DNA from: an uncultured Collinsella sp.
Lineage (GTDB): Bacteria > Actinomycetota > Coriobacteriia > Coriobacteriales > Coriobacteriaceae
Reading direction: 5' to 3'
Length of the DNA: 13,408 bases
Assembly: GCA_900552345.1 (NCBI GenBank)
Contig: URZN01000006.1
Location: 1 to 13,408, forward strand
Of the stretch, positions 1-7,096 are shown piece after piece. The translations under genes were made by a program, and so were the position numbers. Numbering within the stretch: the first letter of the stretch is position 1; every line of letters begins with the position of its first letter. The notes under the pieces were generated by a model. That model saw nothing but the letters and a program-made list of their open reading frames with translations. It searched no databases and was not told the DNA's origin.

Positions 1-26
1 GGCTCGGAGATGTGTATAAGAGACAG
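1..26. other. Nextera read-2 transposase adapter remnant (not genomic)
   Basis: The first 26 bases match the 3' part of the Illumina Nextera read-2 adapter and end in the mosaic-end core AGATGTGTATAAGAGACAG (8-26). A GTG at position 12 inside the adapter opens a frame that reads MYKRQ into the first gene; those residues are artefact. Genome sequence begins at 27. Confidence 0.97.
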
Positions 27-479
27 GCCTATATTGGAGTTACCGAAGAGGACCGCGCGGCCGGTTATGACCGCCGTCGCGGTTTTGAGGCCGGCTTGCG
101 CGCCGCGGGCAACCCGCTCGATGCCGCCTTGATTCGCCTGGGCTCGTTTACGCTCGACTCGGGCTATGGTGCGGCGCGTGAACTGCTTTCCGTCGACCCC
201 GATGTTTCGTTTATCGCGTGCGCGACCGACACCATGGCGGCGGGCGCGCTGCGTGCCATCGATGAGGTTCGCGGCATGGGCGAGGGTATACACCGCGTGA
301 GCGGTTTTGGCGACAACGCGTTTTTGCGCGCGCTGACGGGCGGCATTCCCACCGTGCATTATGGCTACCTGACCAGTGGCGTCGAGGCGACCAATATGTT
401 GCTCAACACGCTCGATGGCGTGGAGGGGGAGAGCGGTCTCAAGACGCTCAAACTCGGCCATCAACTTATGAATGTCTAG
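27..479 (+). CDS. scrR: LacI-family transcriptional regulator, C-terminal part (probable sucrose repressor ScrR)
   Basis: This is the carboxyl-terminal half of a LacI/GalR regulator, 150 residues of a protein usually about 330 long; the helix-turn-helix and first half of the sensor domain lie beyond the contig edge. The visible part is the periplasmic-binding-protein-like effector domain. It contains YIGVTEEDRAAGYDRRRGF, a FIACATDTMAAGALRAI strand and helix, VSGFGDN (the usual GFDD region), and IPTVHYGYLTSGVEATNMLL, which resembles the TTV...G..A..LL segment of the family. VSGFGDN and the tyrosine-rich HYGY stretch resemble ScrR-type sucrose repressors. It lies just upstream of a sucrose PTS permease and hydrolase on the same strand, with two LacI-type operators in between, so it probably represses scrA (and perhaps scrB) and is released by a sugar or sugar phosphate. 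No start is visible. Family assignment is firm; the sucrose specificity is inferred from context. Confidence 0.85.
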   Translation, partial: AYIGVTEEDRAAGYDRRRGFEAGLRAAGNPLDAALIRLGSFTLDSGYGAARELLSVDPDVSFIACATDTMAAGALRAIDEVRGMGEGIHRVSGFGDNAFLRALTGGIPTVHYGYLTSGVEATNMLLNTLDGVEGESGLKTLKLGHQLMNV

Positions 480-567
480 GCTTTGGGCATGTCTGCCTGC
501 CTTTGAGGCCCCTGTTTTTGCGGTAAAACTACCATTCGCCGGCTTTTTCCTACCGTTCACCCTACTA

Positions 568-608
568 TGAAAACGATTACAGACATATGAAACTGAAAAC
601 GATTACAG
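568..608. promoter_or_regulatory. Paired LacI/cre-type operators upstream of scrA
   Basis: The 15-mer TGAAAACGATTACAG occurs twice as a direct repeat at 568-582 and 594-608, offset by 26 bp. Each copy has the pseudo-palindromic form of LacI-family operators with a central CG (half-sites TGAAAAC and GATTACA). The first copy with its preceding A also fits the catabolite-response consensus WTGNAANCGNWNNCA at every position. They lie between the LacI-family regulator and scrA, about 56 bp before the scrA start, so they are probable sites for that regulator. A TACTAT at 563-568 abuts the first copy and could be a -10 element, but I could not match a -35 to it. Confidence 0.7.
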
Positions 609-663
609 TGTAAGTGTCAAAGGTAGTCGGGTACGCATGCACCCGTTGGAGGAAAGGGAAGTC

Positions 664-2064
664 ATGGACTACCGCAAATCAGCCCAAGAGGTGCTCGACA
701 ACATCGGTGGCGCCGGCAACGTTGTTTCGGCCGCACACTGCGCCACGCGTCTGCGCCTGGTGATTGCCGATAACGCGAAGGTTGACAAGGAGGCCCTCGA
801 GAATATCGACGGCGCTAAGGGCGTCTTTGAAGCCCAGGGCCAGCTCCAGATTATTTTTGGCACTGGCACCGTCAACAAGGTCTACGAAGAGTTCATCGCG
901 CTCAGTGGCGTCGAGGCTGCCACCAAGGCCGAGGTCAAGGAGGCCGCGGCGCAGCAGCAGAACATTTTTATGCGCGCCATTAAGGTGCTCGGCGACGTCT
1001 TTGTCCCCATCATCCCCGCCATCGTGGCTTCGGGCCTGCTGTTGGGAATCATGAGTGCTCTCAACTTTATGGCCTCCAATGGCTTTATCGCGCTCGACAC
1101 CAATAACTATATTTATAAGATCGCCGACCTGGTCTCGGGCACGTCCTTTGGCATTCTGCAGATCCTGATTGGCTACTCCGCCGCTAAGGCCTTTGGCGCC
1201 AACCCGTATCTGGGTGCCGTCGTCGGCGGTGCGTTCATCAACTCCTCGCTGCAGAGCGCCTATACGGTTGCCTCCGAGGGCGTGCAGACCATGGTCAGCG
1301 TCATTCCCGGCGTGTACAGCTTTGAGTGGGTTGGCTATCAGGGCCACGTGATCCCGATCGTCATCGCCTGCGCCATCCTCGCCTTCTTGGAGAAGCGCCT
1401 GCACAAGATCGTTCCCGAGATGTTCGACCTCTTTGTGACCCCGCTTGTCTCGGTGTTCGTGACCGTGCTCGTGACCCTCGTTGCCGTCGGCCCCATCTTC
1501 GTGTGGGCCGAGAACGCCATTCTCGGTCTGATTCAGGCCCTGCTCACCCTGCCCTTTGGCATCGGTTCCTTTATCGTCGGCCTGTTCTATGCCCCCACGG
1601 TCGTTACCGGTATCCACCAGATGTACACCGCCATCGATCTGGGCCAGCTCGCTCAGTACGGTGTGACCTATTGGCTGCCCATCGCCAGCGCTGCCAACAT
1701 CGCCCAGGGTGGTGCCGCGCTCGCCGTTGCCTTTAAGACCCGCGATGCCAAGATCAAGGGTCTGGCGCTTCCTTCGGCCCTGTCCGCCTTCATGGGCATT
1801 ACCGAGCCTGCCATCTTTGGTGTGAACCTGCGCTTCTTTAAGCCCTTCATCGCCGGCTGCATCGGCGGCGGTTGCGGTGCCCTGGTCTGCGCGCTCACTT
1901 CGCTGGCTGCCTCCGGCACGGGCGTTACCGGTATCTTCGGCATCCTGCTGTGCCTGGCCCAGCCCGTGCAGTACGTGATCATGTTTGCGGTCGCCGCGCT
2001 GGTTTCCTTTGCCGTCTCGTTTGTCCTATACAAGGACGAGCCCAAGGCTTCCGAGCAGGCGTAG
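664..2064 (+). CDS. scrA: Sucrose-type PTS transporter, EIIBC components
   Basis: This inner-membrane permease of the phosphotransferase system imports sucrose and phosphorylates it to sucrose-6-phosphate. An in-frame ATG at 637 also exists, but ATG 664 follows a strong GGAGGAAAGG site (648-657), giving 466 residues. Residues 1 to about 85 are an EIIB domain with phospho-acceptor Cys26 in SAAHCATRLRL. From about residue 105 a hydrophobic EIIC domain with roughly ten membrane segments follows, containing GITEPAIFGVNLRF (378-391), the conserved glucose/sucrose-superfamily EIIC signature. It ends after FVLYKDEPKASEQA with no EIIA domain, the normal ScrA architecture; phosphate must come from an EIIA made elsewhere. 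The adjacent LacI-type operators and the GH32 hydrolase downstream support sucrose as substrate. Trehalose or beta-glucoside EIIBC are the alternatives, but the GH32 partner argues against them. Confidence 0.9.
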   Translation: MDYRKSAQEVLDNIGGAGNVVSAAHCATRLRLVIADNAKVDKEALENIDGAKGVFEAQGQLQIIFGTGTVNKVYEEFIALSGVEAATKAEVKEAAAQQQNIFMRAIKVLGDVFVPIIPAIVASGLLLGIMSALNFMASNGFIALDTNNYIYKIADLVSGTSFGILQILIGYSAAKAFGANPYLGAVVGGAFINSSLQSAYTVASEGVQTMVSVIPGVYSFEWVGYQGHVIPIVIACAILAFLEKRLHKIVPEMFDLFVTPLVSVFVTVLVTLVAVGPIFVWAENAILGLIQALLTLPFGIGSFIVGLFYAPTVVTGIHQMYTAIDLGQLAQYGVTYWLPIASAANIAQGGAALAVAFKTRDAKIKGLALPSALSAFMGITEPAIFGVNLRFFKPFIAGCIGGGCGALVCALTSLAASGTGVTGIFGILLCLAQPVQYVIMFAVAALVSFAVSFVLYKDEPKASEQA

Positions 2065-2073
2065 GATTCGCGT

Positions 2074-2115
2074 AAACAAAACGCCCGCAGGCTCCATCCT
2101 GTGGGCGTTTTGTTT
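2074..2115 (+). terminator. Intrinsic terminator between scrA and scrB
   Basis: Arms 2074-2090 and 2099-2115 form a 17-bp stem interrupted only by one G-T wobble, with an 8-nt loop; the arms carry an A-run on the left and TTTTGTTT on the right. The A/T ends make it potentially bidirectional. It begins 9 bp after the scrA stop. Confidence 0.9.
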
Positions 2116-2168
2116 ATCTGGAACCCTTGATTTAAGCGTTCGTTGATTTAATTCGATTGGATACCGAC

Positions 2169-3701
2169 ATGTCTAACGCACTTCAGCGCGATCTTGCCAA
2201 GCTCGTTGCCAACATGGATGCCGCGGCCGCCGAGCGCGGTCATGGGCCCTATGCTCAGCATTTTCATATTATGCCGCCCACGGGCTGGCTCAACGACCCC
2301 AACGGGCTTTGCCAGGCCGATGGCGTGTTTCACGCATACTTCCAGTATGCTCCGTTTGATGTGAACGGCGGCGTCAAGATGTGGGGTCATGCCACGAGCC
2401 GCGACCTTATGAACTGGGAATATGTTGGCGCGCCGCTGCTTCCCGACGAGCCGTTCGACTGCCATGGCGTGTATTCGGGCTCGGCATTGGTCGAGGACGG
2501 TCGCATTCGCGTGCTCTATACCGGCAACGTTAAGCTCCCCGATGCGGACGGTGTCTATGACTACGTCAACACCGGTCGTCGCGCCGATACCGTGTATGTC
2601 GAGAGCGCCGATGGACAGACGTTTAGCCAAAAGCGCGTGGTGCTGGCGTCGGAGGACTATCCCGAGGATCTGACGTGCCACGTGCGCGATCCCAAGGTGT
2701 GGCGCGATGAGGCTGGTCGCTATCACATGGTGCTAGGCGTGCGTCGTTGCGTTGACGGGCCGCATGTCGAGAGCCGTTTTTGCGCCATGCATGGCGAGGG
2801 CGCCGGGCGCGATGTGGGCGAGATCCTGGTGTATGGCTCGGCCGATATGCTGAACTGGGAGCTCGAGAGCCGTGTGTCTACGCCCGAGCGTTTTGGCTTT
2901 ATGTGGGAGTGCCCGGGATACCTTGAGCTTGAGGCCGATGGTGGTGTGCCGGCGAGGTGGCTGTCCTTCTCGCCCCAGGGGCTCGAGGGTGGTCGTTGGG
3001 ACCGCGGCAACGTATACGCTGCTGGCTACATGCCTGTAACGGGCGACATTACCGGTGGTGACGGTGCCTATGAGCTGGGCGAGTTTCGCTTGTGGGACGC
3101 CGGTTTTGACTTCTATGCTCCGCAGGAGTTCACGGCCGAGGACGGTCGCCACATTCTGATCGGCTGGATGGGCATGCCCGATGAGCCGACCTATGGCAAC
3201 GCACCCACCGTGGTGTGCGGCTGGCAGCATTGCATGACGGTGCCGCGTGAGCTTACGGCCGGTGACGGCGACGTGGTGCTGCAGCAGCCGGCGCGCGAGA
3301 TCGAGCGCCATTATGCCTCGGTGCGTGTGGGGGAGGGCTCGTTGGAGGTTGCCGGCGATACCTGCTTTGACGTTGTTGCCGACGGTGTCAACGGCGCGTT
3401 CACCTCGACCGTTGATGGCGAGCTTAAGCTGGCGTTTATGCCCGCCGAGGGCGAACTGCCCTCGCGCTTTGAGATGCGATTTACCGATGAGAGTCGCGCT
3501 TCTGCCGGCTGCGGTCGTACCGTGCGCTGGGAGCCCGTCGACGAGGTTCGCAACGTTCGCATTGTTGGCGATGTCTCGTCGGTCGAGGTGTTTGTGAACG
3601 AAGGTGCGCTCGTGTTTTCGACGCGCATCTATCCCGAGACTTATGGCGTGTCCGTTGATGCTCCGGGTGCGAGTGTGACCTACCACGCGCTCAACATCTA
3701 G
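2169..3701 (+). CDS. scrB: Sucrose-6-phosphate hydrolase (GH32 family)
   Basis: This cytoplasmic glycoside hydrolase family 32 enzyme cleaves sucrose-6-phosphate from the PTS into glucose-6-phosphate and fructose. It has 510 residues, slightly long for the family (about 450-500). Family motifs in order: TGWLNDPNG with nucleophile Asp43, the CHVRDPKVW block with the transition-state Asp174, and MWECPGY with acid/base Glu247; the five-bladed propeller is followed from about residue 350 by the C-terminal beta-sandwich. Start choice is uncertain: ATG 2169 has only a weak GGAT upstream. An in-frame TTG at 2157 and ATG at 2214 are alternatives, the latter still upstream of the catalytic motif. A terminator separates it from scrA, so it probably has its own promoter or receives only read-through; TTTAAT at 2147-2152 could be a -10 but has no good -35. 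A fructan-active GH32 is possible, but the PTS neighbour favours ScrB. Confidence 0.92.
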   Translation: MSNALQRDLAKLVANMDAAAAERGHGPYAQHFHIMPPTGWLNDPNGLCQADGVFHAYFQYAPFDVNGGVKMWGHATSRDLMNWEYVGAPLLPDEPFDCHGVYSGSALVEDGRIRVLYTGNVKLPDADGVYDYVNTGRRADTVYVESADGQTFSQKRVVLASEDYPEDLTCHVRDPKVWRDEAGRYHMVLGVRRCVDGPHVESRFCAMHGEGAGRDVGEILVYGSADMLNWELESRVSTPERFGFMWECPGYLELEADGGVPARWLSFSPQGLEGGRWDRGNVYAAGYMPVTGDITGGDGAYELGEFRLWDAGFDFYAPQEFTAEDGRHILIGWMGMPDEPTYGNAPTVVCGWQHCMTVPRELTAGDGDVVLQQPAREIERHYASVRVGEGSLEVAGDTCFDVVADGVNGAFTSTVDGELKLAFMPAEGELPSRFEMRFTDESRASAGCGRTVRWEPVDEVRNVRIVGDVSSVEVFVNEGALVFSTRIYPETYGVSVDAPGASVTYHALNI

Positions 3702-3739
3702 GCGATTCGTCGCATGTCGGCGCTATACTGCAGCCGTTG

Positions 3740-3778
3740 CCCACGATGCGGGAAACATCCGCATCGTGGGTTTTTGTT
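3740..3778 (+). terminator. Intrinsic terminator after scrB
   Basis: A perfect 12-bp stem (CCCACGATGCGG 3740-3751, complement 3759-3770) with a 7-nt loop is followed by TTTTTGTTT. It lies 38 bp after the scrB stop and 20 bp before the next gene's preferred start. A TATACT (3724-3729) precedes it and could be a -10 for the next gene, which would make the hairpin a leader attenuator; no matching -35 was seen, so termination of scrB is preferred. Confidence 0.9.
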
Positions 3779-3797
3779 TATGAAGGGGTGGTGCCTT

Positions 3798-4790
3798 GTG
3801 GATGTACAGCAGCTAGAAGAGGCCTGGGCTGTAAGGGCTGGCGCGCGTGATGCGCGTCTTGTTGAGGCCCCTCACGTGCCGGCGGCGTTGTCGCTGTTGG
3901 GTATTGTGCGTCCCGGTGACCGCCTGGTGGCTTTTGCGGACGACTTTGCCGATGCGTTTGCTCGTGGCTTTGATGGCCGCGATGTTGTGCTGGTGGGGGA
4001 TTCGTGCGCCGAGGTATTTGTTGCCGCGTCCGAGGGCTTTGATGCCTCGCTTGATGCCGAGGGGCCGCACCTGTGGTGGTTCGTCAATTCTATCGGCGGG
4101 TTTGGTCTGCGTGTGCCCGATCTGCGCGCGTTAGGCCGCGCAGCGCGTGAGGCTCATGCGCTGCTCGTGGTGGATAACACCGTGGCCGGCCTCTTTGGGT
4201 GCGATCCGCTGCGTTTGGGTGCCGTCCTGTCGCTCGAGGCGCTCGACCGTGTGTGCGCCGGTAAGGCTCCTCGCAAGCTCGTTGCCGTATCGGTCGCACG
4301 CTCGCAGCTCAAGCGCCATCGTGTGGACGCCGCGGCCGAGTGCGCGCATGCGCTGATCGAGGGGTGCGGGTTGGCCGCGCTCGACTTGTCCTCCGATGAG
4401 GCCGAGGTTCTAGAACGCGGGCTCGACACGCTCGACACTCGCATGCAGGCACACTTTGACCGCGCGCGTGCACTGGCTGAATATTTGGCCGCGAACGAGA
4501 TGGTGAGCAACGTGCGCTATCCCGGGCTGGCCTCGCATCCCGACCATGCCATCGCGACCGGCATCCTGGAGCACGGTTTTGGCCCTGCAGTTGAATTTGA
4601 CCTTATCGAGCGCAGCGCGCGCGAGCTGTTCGATGCTTTGCCGGGGGAGTTCCGCACATCATCCGCCGGCGGCGCAACGACGCGTCTTTCGGCCCCACGC
4701 GGCAAGCGGGGGAGCACCATCCGTCTCTTCGCCGGCACCGACGACCCTCTGGTCGTAGCGTCCACCCTAGACAACGCCCTTCGCAACTAG
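3798..4790 (+). CDS. Divergent Cys/Met-metabolism PLP-fold protein with degenerate active site
   Basis: The protein has 330 residues against about 380-400 for cystathionine gamma-synthase/lyase and methionine gamma-lyase relatives. Family marks: LLVVDNTVAGLFGCDPLRLGA with the cofactor-binding Asp126-Asn127-Thr128, SNVRYPGLASHPDHAIA, FGPAVEFDL, SSAGGATTRLSAP and the closing TIRLFAGTDDP. However, the family's HSATK segment, ten residues after the G141-A142 pair, reads EALDR. Arg151 sits where the Schiff-base lysine belongs; Lys156 is the nearest lysine. The N-terminal substrate and dimer-arm region, including the YGGT motif, is also missing or unrecognisable. It is therefore either a pseudoenzyme or an enzyme with altered chemistry. 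GTG 3798 is chosen because AAGGGG lies about 10 bp upstream. ATG 3780 sits on the terminator tail, and ATG 3714 would translate through the terminator. Codon use is less C-biased than in guaB or leuS, suggesting modest expression. The frame is intact, so it is not an obvious pseudogene. Confidence 0.7.
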   Translation: MDVQQLEEAWAVRAGARDARLVEAPHVPAALSLLGIVRPGDRLVAFADDFADAFARGFDGRDVVLVGDSCAEVFVAASEGFDASLDAEGPHLWWFVNSIGGFGLRVPDLRALGRAAREAHALLVVDNTVAGLFGCDPLRLGAVLSLEALDRVCAGKAPRKLVAVSVARSQLKRHRVDAAAECAHALIEGCGLAALDLSSDEAEVLERGLDTLDTRMQAHFDRARALAEYLAANEMVSNVRYPGLASHPDHAIATGILEHGFGPAVEFDLIERSARELFDALPGEFRTSSAGGATTRLSAPRGKRGSTIRLFAGTDDPLVVASTLDNALRN

Positions 4791-4808
4791 CTAAATCATC
4801 CTCAACTC

Positions 4809-4883
4809 CATGAGTTGCGGTGAAATATGGATTGATTTACGGCTTTGATCGTATAAACAGTCCCTATTTCACCGCAACTTATG
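4809..4883. repeat. Long inverted repeat between convergent genes
   Basis: Arms 4809-4827 and 4865-4883 are complementary over 19 bp with one mismatch (G-T); the inner 15 bp, AGTTGCGGTGAAATA and its complement, are perfect. The 37-nt interior pairs further (GGATTG 4829-4834 with CAGTCC 4857-4862), giving a long hairpin. A competing small hairpin, CAACTC-CAT-GAGTTG (4803-4817), shares the left arm. There is no T-tract, so a simple intrinsic terminator is unlikely. It lies between the convergent ends of the PLP-fold gene and the ModE-like gene and may be a repeat element or an RNA-processing or 3'-end structure. Confidence 0.75.
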
Positions 4884-4923
4884 AGAAGGGGTTGTGTGGC
4901 TATAAGGCCCCGTCCCAAATGGG

Positions 4924-5268
4924 CTACTCTTTGATGCTGGCGATGAGGGCGTTGGCTTTGGTGGCGATGACGTTGTTGATGTCGGCCTGCAGCTCCTCGT
5001 AGACCGCTATGGCTCGCTCGCCGGCGGGGGTGAGGGTGGATCCGCGGGCTCCGTCGCGCTCGATGAGCTTGCAGCCCAGCTGACCTTCGGCCTCGTTCAC
5101 AATGCGCCAGGCCTTGGAATACGCCATACCCATGCTCTTGGCGGCGCGGTTGAGCGAGTGCTCGCGGGCGATGCCCTGCAGCAGCAAGACACAGCCATGG
5201 CCGAACACGCCCGGCAGGTCTTTGTCGCACGCTTGAATGACCAGCTTTGCCGTCGTCTTGTACTCCAT
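4924..5268 (-). CDS. ModE-like winged-helix DNA-binding protein, single domain
   Basis: This 114-residue protein matches the N-terminal DNA-binding domain of the molybdate regulator ModE (related to LysR-type domains). The helix-turn-helix is SLNRAAKSMGMAYSKAWRIVN (residues 38-58), followed by the wing CKLIERDGARGSTLTPAGE (66-84) and a C-terminal helix. The molbindin domains of full ModE are absent, so it cannot sense molybdate in the classical way; effector and targets are unknown. ATG 5268 is chosen over GTG 5277 because GGGGAG (5280-5285) lies 11 nt before the ATG but only 2 nt before the GTG. Its 3' end faces the PLP-fold gene and its 5' end is divergent from guaB. No molybdate transporter or molybdoenzyme gene is in the window. 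Such short regulators often occur elsewhere beside formate dehydrogenase or molybdate genes; here that link is not seen. Confidence 0.75.
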   Translation of the reverse strand: MEYKTTAKLVIQACDKDLPGVFGHGCVLLLQGIAREHSLNRAAKSMGMAYSKAWRIVNEAEGQLGCKLIERDGARGSTLTPAGERAIAVYEELQADINNVIATKANALIASIKE

Positions 5269-5391
5269 GTGCTCCACGTCTCCCCGCTAAAGTGTTTGCT
5301 GGGCAAACGCAAAGCCTGCGTCAAACCCTCGTGTGCTCTTCTTAAATCATGCATTGTAGCAGTCAAAGTGCGTTAAGATACTTCCCCAGTA

Positions 5392-5443
5392 TTGGGCGCC
5401 CAAGGTTGGGCTGGGTCCTACGAGGCCTGCAGCCGACCGGTCG
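5392..5443. promoter_or_regulatory. Palindrome-rich leader between the ModE-like gene and guaB
   Basis: Two perfect palindromes lie in the probable guaB 5' leader: TTGGGCGCCCAA (5392-5403) and CGACCGGTCG (5434-5443). The first is enclosed by CCCAG (5385-5389) and CTGGG (5411-5415), and CCCAAGGTTGGG (5399-5410) can form an alternative hairpin. They could be operators or leader structure. A weak promoter, TTGTAG (5354-5359) with GATACT (5377-5382) at 17-bp spacing, could serve guaB. No known riboswitch is recognised. Confidence 0.4.
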
Positions 5444-5461
5444 CATGGAAAAAGGAGAAAC

Positions 5462-6973
5462 ATGGCTACGTTCTTTCCCGGTGAGTCCCACACGTTTTCG
5501 GAGTATCTGCTGGTCCCTGGTTACTCGTCCTCGCAGTGCATCCCCAACAACGTCTCTCTTAAGACGCCGCTAACCCGCTTTAAGCGCGGTGAGAAGCCGG
5601 CAATCACCCTGAACATCCCCATGGTTTCCGCCATCATGCAGTCCGTCTCGGGCGTCGACATGGGTGTCGCGCTCGCTACCGAGGGTGGCCTGTCCTTCAT
5701 TTACGGTTCCCAGAGCGCCGAGTCCGAGGCCGCTATGGTCAAGGCCGTCAAGGATCACAAGGCCGGCTTCGTTCAGTCCGATTCCACGCTGACCCCCGAC
5801 ATGACCATGGAGCAGGTCATCGAGCTCAAGGAGAAGACCGGTCACTCCACCATGCCGGTCACCGACGACGGCACTCCCAAGGGTAAGCTCCTGGGCATCG
5901 TCACCAGCCGTGACTATCGCCCCAGTCGCGATGACCACCAGACGAAGGTCTCCGAGTTCATGACCCCGCGTGAGCAGCTCATCGTGGGCGACAAGAACAT
6001 CAGCCTCAAGGTTGCCAACGACGTCATCTGGGACAACAAGCTCAACGCTCTGCCTATCGTCGACGACAACGATCACCTTATGGGCATCGTCTTCCGCAAG
6101 GACTACGACAGCCACAAGACCAACCCCAACGAGCTGCTCGACGGCGACAAGCGCTATATGGTCGGCGCCGGTATCAACACCCGCGACTATGCCGAGCGCG
6201 TGCCGCTGCTCATTGAGGCCGGCGCCGATGTCCTGTGCATCGACTCTTCCGAGGGCTTCAGCGAGTGGCAGAAGCGCACCATCGAATGGATCCGCGCCAA
6301 CTACGGCGAGGACGTCAAGGTCGGTGCCGGTAACGTCGTCGACGCCGAGGGCTTCCGCTTTTTGGCCGACTGCGGTGCCGACTTCATCAAGGTCGGTATC
6401 GGCGGCGGTTCCATCTGCATTACCCGCGAGACCAAGGGCATCGGCCGTGGCCAGGCCACTGCGCTGATCGACGTCTGCCGAGCTCGCGACGAGTACTACG
6501 AGGAGACGGGCGTCTACGTGCCCGTGTGCTCCGACGGCGGTATCGTCTACGACTACCACATGACGCTCGCCCTTGCCATGGGTGCCGACTTTATGATGCT
6601 GGGCCGCTACTTCGCCCGCTTCGACGAGAGCCCGACCGAGCGCGTCAATGTGAACGGTCAGTACATGAAGGAGTACTGGGGCGAGGGTTCTGCGCGTGCC
6701 CGCAACTGGCAGCGCTACGACCTTGGCGGCGCCGCGAAGCTCAGCTTCGTCGAGGGCGTCGACTCCTACGTCCCGTACGCCGGTTCCCTCAAGGACGGCG
6801 TGGGCGGCACGCTTTACAAGGTCAAGTCCACGATGTGCAACTGCGGTGCCCTCTCGATCCCTGAGCTCCAGGAAAAGGCACGCCTGACCCTGGTCAGCTC
6901 TACCTCCATCGTCGAAGGCGGCGCCCACGACGTTGTCGTAAAGGATTCTCAGCAGAGCGTTTCCTATCGATAA
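5462..6973 (+). CDS. guaB: IMP dehydrogenase
   Basis: The enzyme oxidises IMP to XMP with NAD, the committed step of guanine nucleotide synthesis, in the cytoplasm as a tetramer. It has 503 residues, near the family norm (about 490-510). ATG 5462 follows a clear AAAAAGGAGAAAC site. The TIM-barrel core is interrupted by a CBS pair (about 105-225; MTPREQL marks the second repeat). The substrate-binding loop [18 protein letters not shown] carries catalytic Cys319, then [30 protein letters not shown] binds phosphate. The mobile flap contains NWQRYDLGG with the Arg418-Tyr419 dyad that activates water. Loop and flap differ from the E. coli/Bacillus forms (GPGSICTTR and SSDRYFQ) and fit a distinct GuaB subgroup seen in some anaerobes. 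GMP reductase is excluded by the CBS pair and flap. Codon use is strongly biased, typical of a well-expressed gene. It is divergent from the ModE-like gene, with a palindromic leader. Confidence 0.95.
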   Translation: MATFFPGESHTFSEYLLVPGYSSSQCIPNNVSLKTPLTRFKRGEKPAITLNIPMVSAIMQSVSGVDMGVALATEGGLSFIYGSQSAESEAAMVKAVKDHKAGFVQSDSTLTPDMTMEQVIELKEKTGHSTMPVTDDGTPKGKLLGIVTSRDYRPSRDDHQTKVSEFMTPREQLIVGDKNISLKVANDVIWDNKLNALPIVDDNDHLMGIVFRKDYDSHKTNPNELLDGDKRYMVGAGINTRDYAERVPLLIEAGADVLCIDSSEGFSEWQKRTIEWIRANYGEDVKVGAGNVVDAEGFRFLADCGADFIKVGIGGGSICITRETKGIGRGQATALIDVCRARDEYYEETGVYVPVCSDGGIVYDYHMTLALAMGADFMMLGRYFARFDESPTERVNVNGQYMKEYWGEGSARARNWQRYDLGGAAKLSFVEGVDSYVPYAGSLKDGVGGTLYKVKSTMCNCGALSIPELQEKARLTLVSSTSIVEGGAHDVVVKDSQQSVSYR

Positions 6974-6978
6974 GCGTC

Positions 6979-7072
6979 TTTCCCAAGCACCGCACCTTGC
7001 CGTTCAAACCGTCGCTTGCGTACCAAAGTACGCGTCGCTCCTCTTTCACGGCAATCTGCGGCACTTGGAAAA
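6979..7072. repeat. Long imperfect hairpin downstream of guaB
   Basis: The two 45-nt arms (6979-7023 and 7028-7072) align without gaps around a 4-nt loop, with 29 of 45 positions paired, including TTGCCGT (6997-7003) and the tip GCGTAC-CAAA-GTACGC (7018-7033). Mismatches come as symmetric internal loops. It starts 5 bp after the guaB stop and has no T-tract. The left-arm segment CCCAAGCA (6982-6989) can alternatively pair with TGCTTGGG (7081-7088). Confidence 0.65.
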
Positions 7073-7096
7073 CCCGACCATGCTTGGGCGGGTAAC

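Noticed and set aside
480..560. Terminator after the LacI-family gene (T-run at 515-519)
   Set aside because: Only short, poorly paired GGC/GCC stems precede the T-run; no convincing hairpin.
3714..3797. Cys-rich N-terminal extension (CSRCPRCGKHPH) on the PLP-fold protein, resembling a zinc motif
   Set aside because: It is a translation of the scrB terminator hairpin; a ribosome-binding site supports GTG 3798 instead.
4820..5002. 60-residue plus-strand open frame with a lipobox-like MSACSSS end
   Set aside because: It runs across the inverted repeat and antisense into the ModE-like gene, has no ribosome-binding site, and the cysteine is at the wrong end for a lipoprotein.
5570..6928. 452-residue minus-strand open frame antisense to guaB
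   Set aside because: Same codon-bias shadow effect; no domain and no sensible start context.
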